Origin: Clostridiales bacterium UBA1752
Lineage (GTDB): Bacteria > Bacillota > Clostridia > Oscillospirales > CAG-382
Reading direction: 5' to 3'
Assembly: GCA_002314835.1 (NCBI GenBank)
Contig: DCHM01000048.1
Span: 18,735 to 54,828, forward strand
DNA length: 36,094 bases
Position numbers and translations under genes: made by a program. This document shows positions 7,361-15,987 of this stretch, in pieces. Under the pieces are notes generated by a model, which did no database searches, was not told the DNA's origin, and saw only the letters and a program-made list of their open reading frames with translations. Numbering within the stretch: the first letter of the stretch is position 1; every line of letters begins with the position of its first letter.

Positions 7361-9292
7361 TTGTCAAAACGATTTGCACCCGATGCTCGCAGGGCAATAA
7401 CCGCCGCGGCGTCGTTTGCAGGCGAATTCGGCCACGCGTATATCGGCAGTGAACACCTGTTGCTCGGCATAGTAACCGAATCGTCCGATTGCGCGTCGTT
7501 GCTCGCCGCAAAGGGCGTCACGCCAAAGCTAGTGCGCGAAAAAATCATCGAGCTCGTCGGCATCGGCAGGCACAGCGAGCTGACCGCCGAGGATATGACA
7601 CCTACCTGCAAGCGCATAATATTTGAGTCTTTGGGGTCAAACAAGGGCGAAACATCCTGCACTGACCTTTTGAGCGCCATAATGGCGGAAGATTGCGTCG
7701 CCGCGAGGCTTTTGTCGGCGATGACCGATACAGAGGACGGGATATTGACAGATAAACCAAAGGCGCACAAGCCTACTCCGACACTTGACAAATACGCGAG
7801 AGACCTTACGGCAAAAGCACTTTTGGGCGGCATAGACCCCGTGATAGGCAGGGACACGGAGGAGGAGAGGGTTATCAGCATCCTGCTCCGCAGATACAAA
7901 AATAACCCTTGCCTCGTTGGTGCGGCAGGCGTCGGCAAGACCGCCATAGCCGAGGCGGTGGCAGGCAGGATAGCGAGCGGCAACGTGCCTTGCGCACTCA
8001 AAGGCTTTAGGGTGATGGCTCTCGATATGTCGGCTGTGGTTGCAGGCACAAAGTACCGCGGCGAATTTGAGGAAAAGCTCGGCACCATACTCGCCGAAAC
8101 GAGCGCGGCAGGTGACGTCATACTCTTTGTGGACGAAATCCATACGATAGTAGGCGCAGGCGCGGCAGAGGGCGCGATAGACGCCTCCAACATCCTAAAG
8201 CCGCCGCTTGCGAGGGGCGAAATAAGGCTTATGGGCGCTACTACCGCCGCGGAATACAAAAAGTATATAGCGAGCGACGCCGCACTCGAAAGGCGTTTCA
8301 GGCTCGTCGAGGTGTCGGAGCCGAGCGTTGAGGACTGCCGCAGGATATTGCAGGGCGTCAAGGGCAAATACGAACAGTTCCACGGCGTTACGATAGGCGA
8401 AGCCGCCATCTCCGCGGCAGTAGAGTTATCGGACGAATTTATTGGTGACAGGTGCCTGCCCGACAAGGCGATAGACCTTATCGACGAGGCGGCGGCGCTC
8501 GCACGGCGCGACGGCAGACAGGAGGTCGGCAGGCACGAGGTGATAGCGGCGACTGCAGGAGCTACGGGCATACCGGTATATATGCTCGAACCCCACGGCG
8601 GCGACGAGGTGGCAAAAGCACTCTGCAGAGTCAAAGACAGCGTGATAGGTCAGGACAAAGCGCTCTGCGAGCTGCTGCCTATCATACAAAAAGCCTGCGT
8701 CAGCCGCAGGCGTGGCAGTATGCTGTCTTTGGTGCTGCACGGCAGTGAGGGGTGCGGCAGGAGGCATTTTGCTACTATGCTCGCGCTCGAATTATACGGC
8801 AGTGCCGACAAGCTGTGCGAGATAGACCTTTGCGAATACGGCGGCAGATACGACTTTCCCCGTGCGTACGACGCTATATGCGACAAGCTGAGGATGGGCA
8901 AAAGCGGAGTGCTGTTTATAAGCGGCTACGAATCGGCTGTTACCGAAATGCAGGAAACGGTCAAAAAGCTGATGACGGGCAGTGAATTAACCGACAAAAA
9001 CGGAGCAAAACTATCCGCCAAGGGCATGATAACCGTCGTCAGCACGTCGGATATGGGCTTTGCGGCAGGCTTTGCACAGCAAAAGCGCACTGCGTGTGAC
9101 ATAGACGCCATCGCCGACGCCTTTGCAGTGTTTGAACCGCTCGATGCCGACGCACTCTGCGAGATAGGGGAGAGGTACCTTGCTTCGCTCGGAGCCGCGG
9201 GGCGTGCGCCGTGCAGAGCGGCGGCAAACGACAGCCATACGGCACAAGATATGATAACGAGCGTGCGCAGAATGCTGCTCGTGACAAAATAA
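7361..9292 (+). CDS. ClpC-like AAA+ ATPase with degenerate second ATPase module
   Basis: 643 residues; typical ClpC has about 810. A Clp N-domain with two repeats (about 1-125, GHAYIGSEHLLLGIV) is followed by an intact first AAA module: Walker A GAAGVGKT (187-194), pore-loop KYRG (231-234), Walker B LFVDE (D258 E259), arginine fingers in LERRF (310-313). The coiled M domain that normally follows LPDKAIDLIDEA is absent. The second AAA module (about 425-600) is recognisable (SVIGQD, EIDLCEY) but decayed: Walker A reads GSEGCGRR, with Arg467 replacing Lys; the Walker B acids are replaced by Ser-Gly (LFISG, 518-522); the GYVGY-type pore loop is missing; the sensor Asn reads Asp; and the C-terminus is short. 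Unfolding with ClpP by this protein is therefore doubtful; a one-ring remodelling role or a regulatory paralogue is more likely. No ctsR, mcsA or mcsB is adjacent. Confidence 0.85.
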   Translation: MSKRFAPDARRAITAAASFAGEFGHAYIGSEHLLLGIVTESSDCASLLAAKGVTPKLVREKIIELVGIGRHSELTAEDMTPTCKRIIFESLGSNKGETSCTDLLSAIMAEDCVAARLLSAMTDTEDGILTDKPKAHKPTPTLDKYARDLTAKALLGGIDPVIGRDTEEERVISILLRRYKNNPCLVGAAGVGKTAIAEAVAGRIASGNVPCALKGFRVMALDMSAVVAGTKYRGEFEEKLGTILAETSAAGDVILFVDEIHTIVGAGAAEGAIDASNILKPPLARGEIRLMGATTAAEYKKYIASDAALERRFRLVEVSEPSVEDCRRILQGVKGKYEQFHGVTIGEAAISAAVELSDEFIGDRCLPDKAIDLIDEAAALARRDGRQEVGRHEVIAATAGATGIPVYMLEPHGGDEVAKALCRVKDSVIGQDKALCELLPIIQKACVSRRRGSMLSLVLHGSEGCGRRHFATMLALELYGSADKLCEIDLCEYGGRYDFPRAYDAICDKLRMGKSGVLFISGYESAVTEMQETVKKLMTGSELTDKNGAKLSAKGMITVVSTSDMGFAAGFAQQKRTACDIDAIADAFAVFEPLDADALCEIGERYLASLGAAGRAPCRAAANDSHTAQDMITSVRRMLLVTK

Positions 9293-9307
9293 CACTATAT
9301 TTTGTGG
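9292..9307 (+). promoter_or_regulatory. NrdR-box-like operator upstream of nrdR
   Basis: The 16 bases ACACTATATTTTGTGG match the published NrdR box consensus ACACWATATATWGTGT at 14 of 16 positions by direct comparison. The site starts on the last base of the ClpC-like stop codon, 95 bases upstream of the nrdR ATG. A much weaker 11/16 match (9344-9359) follows at a centre-to-centre distance of 52 bases. Autoregulation of nrdR is inferred. Confidence 0.5.
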
Positions 9308-9336
9308 TTTTTGCGACAAAAAATACCATTTTACTA

Positions 9337-9365
9337 TTTACAAAACCAAAAACTTGTGTTAACAT
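9337..9365 (+). promoter_or_regulatory. Possible nrdR promoter
   Basis: TTTACA (9337-9342) is followed after 17 bases by TAACAT (9360-9365), a moderate sigma-A match. The weak second NrdR-like site falls inside the spacer. nrdR could also be read from the ClpC-like gene, since no terminator separates them. Confidence 0.4.
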
Positions 9366-9401
9366 AATGCAAGAAAGTAGTATTTGTAAGGAGTATAGAC
9401 T

Positions 9402-9866
9402 ATGAAATGCCCTTCCTGCGGTTTCCCCGAAAGCAAGGTTATCGACTCACGCCCTGCCGGAGACGCTTCGTTTATCAGACGCAGACGCGAATGTCTGTCC
9501 TGCCAGCGCCGCTTCACCACGTACGAGACTATCGAAACGGTGCCTATCGTAGTAGTCAAAAAAGATAAATCGCGCGAGAGCTTTGACCACAATAAGCTGA
9601 TGCGCTCTATCATACGCGCCTGCGACAAACGGCAGGTAACGAGAGAGCAAATGGAGCAATGCGCTTTTGACATCGAAAATACGATTTCAAATTCACTTCA
9701 AAACGAGGTTTCGTCGGCTTATATCGGCTCGCTCGTTATGGATAGGCTCAAGGAGCTCGACCAGGTCGCCTACGTCAGATTTGCGTCCGTTTACAGACAG
9801 TTTAAGGACATAAACGACTTTATGGACGAATTAAAACAATTACTCGGCGAAAAAAAGGGCGTCTAA
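9402..9866 (+). CDS. nrdR: Transcriptional repressor NrdR
   Basis: 154 residues, the normal family length. An N-terminal zinc ribbon has Cys3, Cys6, Cys31 and Cys34 (MKCPSCGF and ECLSCQRRFTTYE), followed by the conserved IPIVVVKKD-like strand (here VPIVVVKKDKSRESFDHNK) that opens the ATP-cone domain (about 49-139), which senses ATP/dATP. The conserved VAYVRFASVYRQFKD block closes the protein. NrdR represses ribonucleotide reductase genes when dATP is high. AAGGAG precedes the ATG at the normal distance. Upstream is a NrdR-box-like site, suggesting it also controls itself; downstream is a strong bidirectional hairpin. No ribonucleotide reductase gene lies in the window, so its main targets are elsewhere. 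Confidence 0.97.
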   Translation: MKCPSCGFPESKVIDSRPAGDASFIRRRRECLSCQRRFTTYETIETVPIVVVKKDKSRESFDHNKLMRSIIRACDKRQVTREQMEQCAFDIENTISNSLQNEVSSAYIGSLVMDRLKELDQVAYVRFASVYRQFKDINDFMDELKQLLGEKKGV

Positions 9867-9883
9867 CCTAACACCTAAAATCT

Positions 9884-9916
9884 AAAAGCAGACTGATTTC
9901 ACATCAGTCTGCTTTT
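9884..9916. terminator. Bidirectional terminator between nrdR and the subtilase gene
   Basis: AAAAGCAGACTGAT (9884-9897) pairs perfectly with ATCAGTCTGCTTTT (9903-9916) around the loop TTCAC. The stem ends in T-runs when read on either strand. It lies between two convergent genes, 17 bases after the nrdR stop and 3 bases past the subtilase stop. Confidence 0.92.
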
Positions 9917-9919
9917 GCT

Positions 9920-12900
9920 TTATTTACGCTTTTTTAAGGTAATCATCAATACCGACAGTATTATCAGAGCCGCCGCAACGAGCGCCGTGACGAGAGGGAC
10001 GTAGTTCGGCTCCTCCTCTACGGGCTCTTGCTCCGAGGCTTCGGATATAGACTGCTCTGGCGGTGACTCGACGCTTTGCTCGGTGCTTGATTCGTCCGAG
10101 AGATAATCTATCTGCACCCTGTATTCGGTCTGCATACCATTTTCGGCGGTGCAGATTATGCTGATATAGTGCTCGTAAACCGTCGTCTTGACGGATGCGT
10201 ATTTACTTTCGGCTGTCGCAGTCACGGTCGGCAATTCGTCGTCCCTTGACAAGGTTATGCGGTATTGCGTGGTATAGGGGTCAAAAGCAATATCGTAGCC
10301 GCTTACCGTGAGCGACGCGAGCGTGCTGACGCTGTCTTTGGTAGGTTGTTTTGCCTTTTTGCAGTGAATGATATACGTTTCGCCGCCGAATGTCACGGTG
10401 ACGTCTATGCTTTGCTTGCTGCCGAATAGATTGCCTGATACGCTGCCCGAGGTCTCTATGAGCGCGGCGAGCGCGTCGGTCGCAAACTCGGCGTAATATT
10501 CGCCCGGGGCGTCAAAGTCCACGCTTCGCAGGGCGTTGACCGCGGTAATGCCGCTCGCTTTTGCGACTTGGAGGGTTACGTCCTCTACGGCGTACGACTT
10601 GCGGTTTACGGTGACCTCGGTGCCGAGCAATTCTATTGCCGTCGTGCCGACGAGCGCCGAGGTGTCAAATCTGAGCAGCATTATGCCGCAGGCGCTTTGC
10701 AAAACCGTCTCCTGCTGCCGTGTTTCGACGATAAACGAGACGTACCTGCCGCTGTCACGGTATTCGATGCGGTAGTCGGGGCAATAAACGTCTGTGAGGT
10801 CGAGCGCCGACTTGTCGTAGGTCAGTCTGCCAGTCAGCGCGTTAAAGCCTGAAATGCCGTCGTACTCAATCAGCACGTACAGCGTATTGTCGCCCGAAAC
10901 AACCGCCGTTTGCAGTTTTATCGCCTGGCCGCTCGGCAGTGACTGCGCCTCCGACGTGCCGTAAAACGAGGTGCGGTACAAAAGCTGTGCGCGCAGATGC
11001 GTCATATCGGAGTTTGTGAGTTGACCGTTCATCGTGACGTCGGCTGAATACGTTGCCAGAGAGTCCTGCGAGGCAGTGCTTCTTAACATATTGACCATCA
11101 GCATTAGGTCGGACGCGCTCGAAGCGCCGTCGCCGTCTATGTCTCCGCAGACCGAAAGCGTGAGGCTGTCGCAGAGCCTTTCGCCTTCGTAAAGCTCTAT
11201 TACCATGCCAGTGCAGATTTTGCCCGTAACGGGATTGCCGTGAGCGTCAACCACTCTCGTATTTTCACCTGCGAGTGCGGTAAGCGCGTCTGACGTCATA
11301 CCGAGCGGCAGATAATACGCTATGCGATTTATGCGGTCAATCTTTATGCCGCTGTCATTGCCGAAATCTATCGTCCTGTCAAGCACGGTGACGTAGCAGA
11401 GTGCGCTCAGTCTGCCGTCCTTGGTGACGGCTGTTATCTCCGCAGTGCCGGGCGAAAGCGTCTCGAGAGTGCCCGTGGCATCCACCGTGACGTAAGACGC
11501 GTCGGACGAACGGAAAATCAGCTCCGCCGCGTCCGCACCGCTCGGCTCAAACAAAACCCTGAGGCTATAGCTTTGACCTACGCCGAGGCTCAGGCTTTCG
11601 GTGACGAATCTGATGCCGCCGAGCGCAGGAGTGATGCTGAAATCGGTCCGTTTTATGACCGACAGCGGCAGAGAATAGTAAACGCTGTGTGCGCCGCCCT
11701 CGGTGATAACCGTACTGCCGCTTATCGGCATTCCGTCGATAAAGCCGTTGTTTACGCTTATCTCCGCCGAGCTATTGCAGAGAGCACCGTCATAAACTCC
11801 GATGCCGCAGTCGTCAAAATCGTAGGTGCGTATAGAGATACTGTCTTTATAAACAAACGCCGTGTCGCTCGCATACACCGCCGAGGTGGCGTAGGGCGAC
11901 GCCTTTGCAAAGTCGTTTGAGTCGTAAAGTCCGCAGTTCGTGACGAAATACCCGTGGCAATAGCCTATACATTCGCCTACTCCGCTTTGCAAAACGCTCG
12001 TGCCGATGATTAAATCATTGCCCGCTATCACGGCGCTGCCTTTGACGAATATGCTCTTTATTTCGTCCGAGCATTGCAGAGAGTAAATAGGAGCCGATAA
12101 AGACTCGTCATAAACCGACAGCTTGCGCTTGTTGCCTATAACGATATTGCCGTTTATGACCGCGACCGCGTTTGCCGAAATATTGGCGTAAGGCGTGCAG
12201 ACCTTTGTTTGCAGGTCTATCACGGTCAAGACCTTGCCGCATACCGCATACAGCTTGCCTTTTGCAAACACCGCGTCCGTCAATGGCGCGCTTATGCGCA
12301 GGAGCTCGCCGCTTGACACCTTCATTATATAAGGCTCGCCGAATGCGGCGTAAAGCTCGCCTCCGCAGTCAAACAGCCCCGTGGTTTCAAAAGGCAGGGC
12401 ACAGACCTCGGTGAGAGTGTCGTTTAGCAGATAAAGTTTGTTTTGACCTGCAAAGGTAAGATAAACGCCGCTATTGCACTGCAGAGCCGAGGTTATATCT
12501 GCGCTGAAAATCGTGTAATCGTTTGATTTTAGAGTTTGCACCCCGAGCGGCGCATAGCCGCCGTAATACTGCAGCGAGGGGCCCGAAATAGTGTAGGCGT
12601 ATTTTTCGTCTGCCAAAAAGAGAGTTTCACCTGCGTAAATCGCAGACTGTATGTCGCCGTAAAGCGACAGAGTGCGCTCGCTCTGTATGTCAAAAGCGCC
12701 GCCCGTGCAGATTGCCACCGTGTCTATCAGGCAGAGTGCGTTGCCCTGCGGTATTTCACATATCAGACTGCCTTCTCTGAATACCTGTCTGCCGCAAACT
12801 ATAAACTCACCCTGTAAAAATACGTTCTTGCCGAGCAGTGAAACAGGCAAATCGGTGTAGGTTACCGTCTGCAAAAGCAGGTCGATTATCGCTACCGTGC

Positions 12901-14992
12901 CGTCGTCACTGTCTGCGTCGTAGGCTATCAGTTTGCCGTCGTTATAATACAAGCCGCTGACATCAAAGCTCAACGTTGCGAGCGGAGCTTCTGTTTCTCC
13001 GAGCAGATAAACGGCGTTGCCTTGCGCGATATACAAGTCGTCGCCCGACGAAGCTAATGCGGTTACCGTGCCGCCGCAGGCTGCCGAATCGGTATAGATA
13101 GGCGACTTTGTAAGCAGCGAGTCGGAGGTGTAAAAATACACCGTGTCTCCGCTTACTACGGCGAGGCGGTCGCTGACAAAGGTGCAAAAGTCGATTTTTG
13201 CTATCCTTGGCGAATTGACAGAAGCCGCAGGCGATGAAATATACGCAACGTCTATTGCTTCACTGCCCGTTTCGTAGCAAACGAGCAGATTGCCGTTGCT
13301 GGCAAACTGCGTCTTTGACGGTCTTGCGCTCTGAGTTTCGTTACTTTGGACGGCAAAGCTGTAAACCTCGTCGCCCGATTCGAGCGTGTGGCGCCCTGCG
13401 CCTATATAAACGTCGCCTTGCACGGTTTTGCCGTCGAGTAGGGCTTGACCTACTATTTTTGCGGTTATCGGAGTTTTATAAACCTCGCCGTCGGATATGC
13501 CCCAGACCAAGCTTTGCGGCTTGACGTTAAAGGTTTCGCTCTGCATCCTGCCGTCGTTTATCAGCACAAAGCAGTGTTCGCCCGTATCCTTGACGGTTTG
13601 CCCCGACTTGTATGGCGTACCGTCGATAAACGCTATGCCGCCGTCGTAAAAGAAGGTTACCGCGCCGTCAATTTCTATTTTTGTATATTCGGGCTGTGAA
13701 GCTATCAGCCTAAAGGAAATCCGTGTAGTATGCGTGCCGTCGGTAACGACTACGCTGTGATTGCCCTGAGCGATTACCGTTTCGCCGTCGTCTATCTCCT
13801 CGCCGTCGAGCGTTGCCGTGCCCTTGTTAAAGTAGAGCGAAACGCTGTTGTAAACCACGTCGCCGTCTTTGACACCCGTGATTATCGGGCAGAGTGAGCT
13901 TTCGACTAAGTGGCCTATATTGATATCTTTTTGCAGATAGCCGCTCGTCAGCACGTCAAATTCATCCGGCGTGAGCCTATTGTCTATGCAGACCGACACA
14001 CACAGCGCCGCCGCCGCCGAAACGTATGCCGCCGCAAACGAGGTGCCGCTGTCTGTGATATATCCGTCGTCCGTCAGCACCGTGACGCCTGCGCCGGGGG
14101 CGTACAAATCCACGCCTACGCCCTGTGTAAACTCGCATATTTCGCCGTCACTGTCAATCGCACCGACACTGATAACGCCGTCGTAGCAGGCAGGATAGTT
14201 TTTTGTCATCGCGAGCTTTGTCAGCCCGTCGTTGCCTGCCGCGGAAACGAGTATGCAGCCTTTTTCGCGGCAGAGCGAGATAGCCTGCTGTTCGGCGTAG
14301 GAATAGTTATAACCGCAAAAAGACATATTGATGACCTTGGCACCGTTGTTTGCCGCGTAGGTCAGTCCCTTGATAAGGTCTGCTGAATAGATAAGCGAGT
14401 CGCCGTTTGCCACTCTTACGGGCATAATGGTGCAATCGGGAGCCGTTGCCGCTATGATGCCTGCGACCTTGGTGCCGTGCCCCGTAACGTCTGACGCGAC
14501 GTAATTTTGCGACGTTACGGCGTCGTAGCCTGCCAATATCTTTGCGCCTCCGAAATCCGCCGTGCGGCTGATGCCGGTGTCGAGCACGGCTACCGTAATG
14601 CGGCTATCGCCCGTGGTGACCGCCCAAGCGCCCGAAAGTCCGAGCGCATAGTATTCGTAAGCGTTGTCTCTGCCTTCTCGGCAGACGGTGCGCACGCTGT
14701 TTGGCTCTGCCGAGGCGATAAAGTCAGGGTAAAGCTTTGCAATTTGCTTTGCCTTGCCCTCGGGTGCGAGATAAGCGTTGCCGCCTAAGCCTTCGAGGCC
14801 GTAAAGCTCTGCAATAAGCTCCGCATTAGTGCCGTCAATAAACGTAAAAATCGTTTCGCCACTGCAATCAAAAAGGAAAGACGCGCTGTCAAGCTCACCC
14901 GACTCGCCGCTTGGGCGCAATGTTACAAAGCCTGCGCTAACGGCAGACAGCAACACTAATAATGTCAGGCAGGAAACAAACAGCTTCCTCAT
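9920..14992 (-). CDS. Giant membrane-tethered subtilisin-like protease with dockerin, Ig-like and cohesin-like modules
   Basis: 1690 residues. A signal peptide (about 1-20) is followed by a propeptide-like region (about 25-105) and an S8 subtilase domain (about 115-345) with the full catalytic set: Asp138 (VAVLDTGI), His172 (GHGTKVAG), oxyanion Asn254 (SAAGND), Ser318 (GTSFAAAYVSAAAA). Residues about 385-545 hold short beta modules. About 560-1060 is a long strand-rich region with repeated DLYIA/KLYAV/LFLAD-type units that look like a beta-propeller. A BIG2-like Ig domain (about 1115-1203), dockerin-type repeats (GDIDGDGASSASD near 1283 and a weaker second repeat near 1318), a cohesin-like beta-sandwich (about 1352-1478) and a cadherin-like domain (about 1555-1628) follow. 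A Ser/Glu/Pro linker leads to a C-terminal membrane helix (about 1664-1685) and a KKRK tail; there is no LPXTG. It lies 17 bases after the methyltransferase gene with AGAGGAGAG before the ATG. Confidence 0.88.
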   Translation of the reverse strand: MRKLFVSCLTLLVLLSAVSAGFVTLRPSGESGELDSASFLFDCSGETIFTFIDGTNAELIAELYGLEGLGGNAYLAPEGKAKQIAKLYPDFIASAEPNSVRTVCREGRDNAYEYYALGLSGAWAVTTGDSRITVAVLDTGISRTADFGGAKILAGYDAVTSQNYVASDVTGHGTKVAGIIAATAPDCTIMPVRVANGDSLIYSADLIKGLTYAANNGAKVINMSFCGYNYSYAEQQAISLCREKGCILVSAAGNDGLTKLAMTKNYPACYDGVISVGAIDSDGEICEFTQGVGVDLYAPGAGVTVLTDDGYITDSGTSFAAAYVSAAAALCVSVCIDNRLTPDEFDVLTSGYLQKDINIGHLVESSLCPIITGVKDGDVVYNSVSLYFNKGTATLDGEEIDDGETVIAQGNHSVVVTDGTHTTRISFRLIASQPEYTKIEIDGAVTFFYDGGIAFIDGTPYKSGQTVKDTGEHCFVLINDGRMQSETFNVKPQSLVWGISDGEVYKTPITAKIVGQALLDGKTVQGDVYIGAGRHTLESGDEVYSFAVQSNETQSARPSKTQFASNGNLLVCYETGSEAIDVAYISSPAASVNSPRIAKIDFCTFVSDRLAVVSGDTVYFYTSDSLLTKSPIYTDSAACGGTVTALASSGDDLYIAQGNAVYLLGETEAPLATLSFDVSGLYYNDGKLIAYDADSDDGTVAIIDLLLQTVTYTDLPVSLLGKNVFLQGEFIVCGRQVFREGSLICEIPQGNALCLIDTVAICTGGAFDIQSERTLSLYGDIQSAIYAGETLFLADEKYAYTISGPSLQYYGGYAPLGVQTLKSNDYTIFSADITSALQCNSGVYLTFAGQNKLYLLNDTLTEVCALPFETTGLFDCGGELYAAFGEPYIMKVSSGELLRISAPLTDAVFAKGKLYAVCGKVLTVIDLQTKVCTPYANISANAVAVINGNIVIGNKRKLSVYDESLSAPIYSLQCSDEIKSIFVKGSAVIAGNDLIIGTSVLQSGVGECIGYCHGYFVTNCGLYDSNDFAKASPYATSAVYASDTAFVYKDSISIRTYDFDDCGIGVYDGALCNSSAEISVNNGFIDGMPISGSTVITEGGAHSVYYSLPLSVIKRTDFSITPALGGIRFVTESLSLGVGQSYSLRVLFEPSGADAAELIFRSSDASYVTVDATGTLETLSPGTAEITAVTKDGRLSALCYVTVLDRTIDFGNDSGIKIDRINRIAYYLPLGMTSDALTALAGENTRVVDAHGNPVTGKICTGMVIELYEGERLCDSLTLSVCGDIDGDGASSASDLMLMVNMLRSTASQDSLATYSADVTMNGQLTNSDMTHLRAQLLYRTSFYGTSEAQSLPSGQAIKLQTAVVSGDNTLYVLIEYDGISGFNALTGRLTYDKSALDLTDVYCPDYRIEYRDSGRYVSFIVETRQQETVLQSACGIMLLRFDTSALVGTTAIELLGTEVTVNRKSYAVEDVTLQVAKASGITAVNALRSVDFDAPGEYYAEFATDALAALIETSGSVSGNLFGSKQSIDVTVTFGGETYIIHCKKAKQPTKDSVSTLASLTVSGYDIAFDPYTTQYRITLSRDDELPTVTATAESKYASVKTTVYEHYISIICTAENGMQTEYRVQIDYLSDESSTEQSVESPPEQSISEASEQEPVEEEPNYVPLVTALVAAALIILSVLMITLKKRK

Positions 14993-15009
14993 TTGACAAG
15001 GTCTCTCCT

Positions 15010-15726
15010 CTAAAACGTATCGTAGATGCCCTTTAGGGCATCGGTGTATTCCTTATGTGATTTGTCTTTGTAAATGCATAGCGGACTCGTGACCGTCATG
15101 CCCTCGGCACCGTCCTTGCGCCCCGCAACCAAAACAAGCGAAGGCTTTGAATCGCTGTCCGGTATAACGAGCGTCAGACTCTTTGGCTCTATGCGGTGCG
15201 AGTGCATTTGGCACAGTAGCTCCGACAGCCTTTCGGGACGGTAAACTATATAAAACCTGCCTCCGCTCTTTAAAAGCCACGCCGCCGCGGTCAAAACGTC
15301 TGACAGATTGCAGTCGTTTTCGCGGAATGCGTCGTCCTTTTTGGATACGTTGCTTTTGAGCCCAGAGCCCTGCTTGTAGTAGGGAGGGTTTGAGCAGATA
15401 AAATCAAATCTGCCCGACTCAAAATGCTTTTTATACTCCCTTATATCACCGTGAATGACCGTAAATCGGTCGTCGAGCGAGTTTTGAGCGGCATTTTGAG
15501 ACGCGCATATAGCAAACTCGTCCTGTATCTCGATGCCGCACATACGGCTTTGCTTATCGACGGACAGGTATAAAAGCGGTATCACTCCCGAGCCGGTGCC
15601 TATGTCGAGCCCGTTTTTGCCCGCGTGCGGCAGCATATAGTGCGCTAATAACAGTGCGTCGGTGCCGAACCTTATGCCGCCCATCGGCTCTTTGATAGTA
15701 AGTCCTGCGTTAATCTTTGTCATCAT
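15010..15726 (-). CDS. tRNA1(Val) A37 N6-methyltransferase family protein (TrmN6/YabB type)
   Basis: 238 residues from the ATG at 15726. An in-frame TTG at 15741 lies inside the T-run of the upstream terminator and is a less likely start; the next ATG is at 15723. Motifs are an S-adenosylmethionine site (GLDIGTGSGVIPLLY), the acidic ribose contact (GIEIQDEF) and the catalytic SNPPYYKQG of amino-group N6-methylases. The N-terminal GGIRFGTDALLLA block is typical of the YfiC/YabB family, which methylates adenosine 37 of a tRNA; the substrate here is inferred from the family. No Shine-Dalgarno sequence stands before any candidate start, which is odd for this window. It is followed after 17 bases by the subtilase gene, apparently as one transcript. 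Confidence 0.82.
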   Translation of the reverse strand: MMTKINAGLTIKEPMGGIRFGTDALLLAHYMLPHAGKNGLDIGTGSGVIPLLYLSVDKQSRMCGIEIQDEFAICASQNAAQNSLDDRFTVIHGDIREYKKHFESGRFDFICSNPPYYKQGSGLKSNVSKKDDAFRENDCNLSDVLTAAAWLLKSGGRFYIVYRPERLSELLCQMHSHRIEPKSLTLVIPDSDSKPSLVLVAGRKDGAEGMTVTSPLCIYKDKSHKEYTDALKGIYDTF

Positions 15727-15730
15727 CGTT

Positions 15731-15767
15731 ATAAAAGACAAAGGGGAAGATTGTCGCCAATCTCCCC
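15731..15767 (-). terminator. Terminator behind the ferredoxin gene
   Basis: On the minus strand GGGGAGATTG pairs with CAATCTTCCCC (one bulged base) around a GCGA tetraloop (stem 15743-15767), followed by TTTGTCTTTTAT. The T-run abuts the methyltransferase start region, so that gene depends on read-through or on an unseen promoter. Confidence 0.75.
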
Positions 15768-15782
15768 CTCTCGGTGCGTAAT

Positions 15783-15956
15783 TTAAGCGTTGGGAGCTTC
15801 AACAGGGCAAACGCCTGCGCAAGCACCGCACTCGACGCAAAGGTCGGGGTTGATAACGTACTTGCCGTCGTCGTCGCAGCTGATAGCGGATGAAGGGCAT
15901 TCGCCCTCGCAGGTTCCGCAGCCTAAGCACTTGTCTTTGTCAATTTTGTATGCCAT
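15783..15956 (-). CDS. 2[4Fe-4S] ferredoxin
   Basis: 57 residues from the ATG at 15956, the usual clostridial ferredoxin length. There are two CxxCxxCxxxCP clusters (CLGCGTCEGECP and CVECGACAGVCP), each of which would ligate one [4Fe-4S] cluster with one cysteine crossed over. The start is set by GGAGGTGG placed just before ATG; the GTG at 15965 lies inside that ribosome site and is rejected. This is a soluble low-potential electron carrier for anaerobic metabolism, serving hydrogenases or ferredoxin oxidoreductases. It has its own weak promoter and its own terminator, so it is probably monocistronic. Confidence 0.96.
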   Translation of the reverse strand: MAYKIDKDKCLGCGTCEGECPSSAISCDDDGKYVINPDLCVECGACAGVCPVEAPNA

Positions 15957-15987
15957 AATAACCACCTCCGTGTGTATTTGTGTCTTT

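Noticed and set aside
7321..8634. Minus-strand open frame of 437 codons opposite the ClpC-like gene
   Set aside because: Low-complexity Ser/Ala/Pro-rich translation with no motif and no ribosome site; it mirrors the codon bias of the Clp gene, whose protein is strongly conserved.
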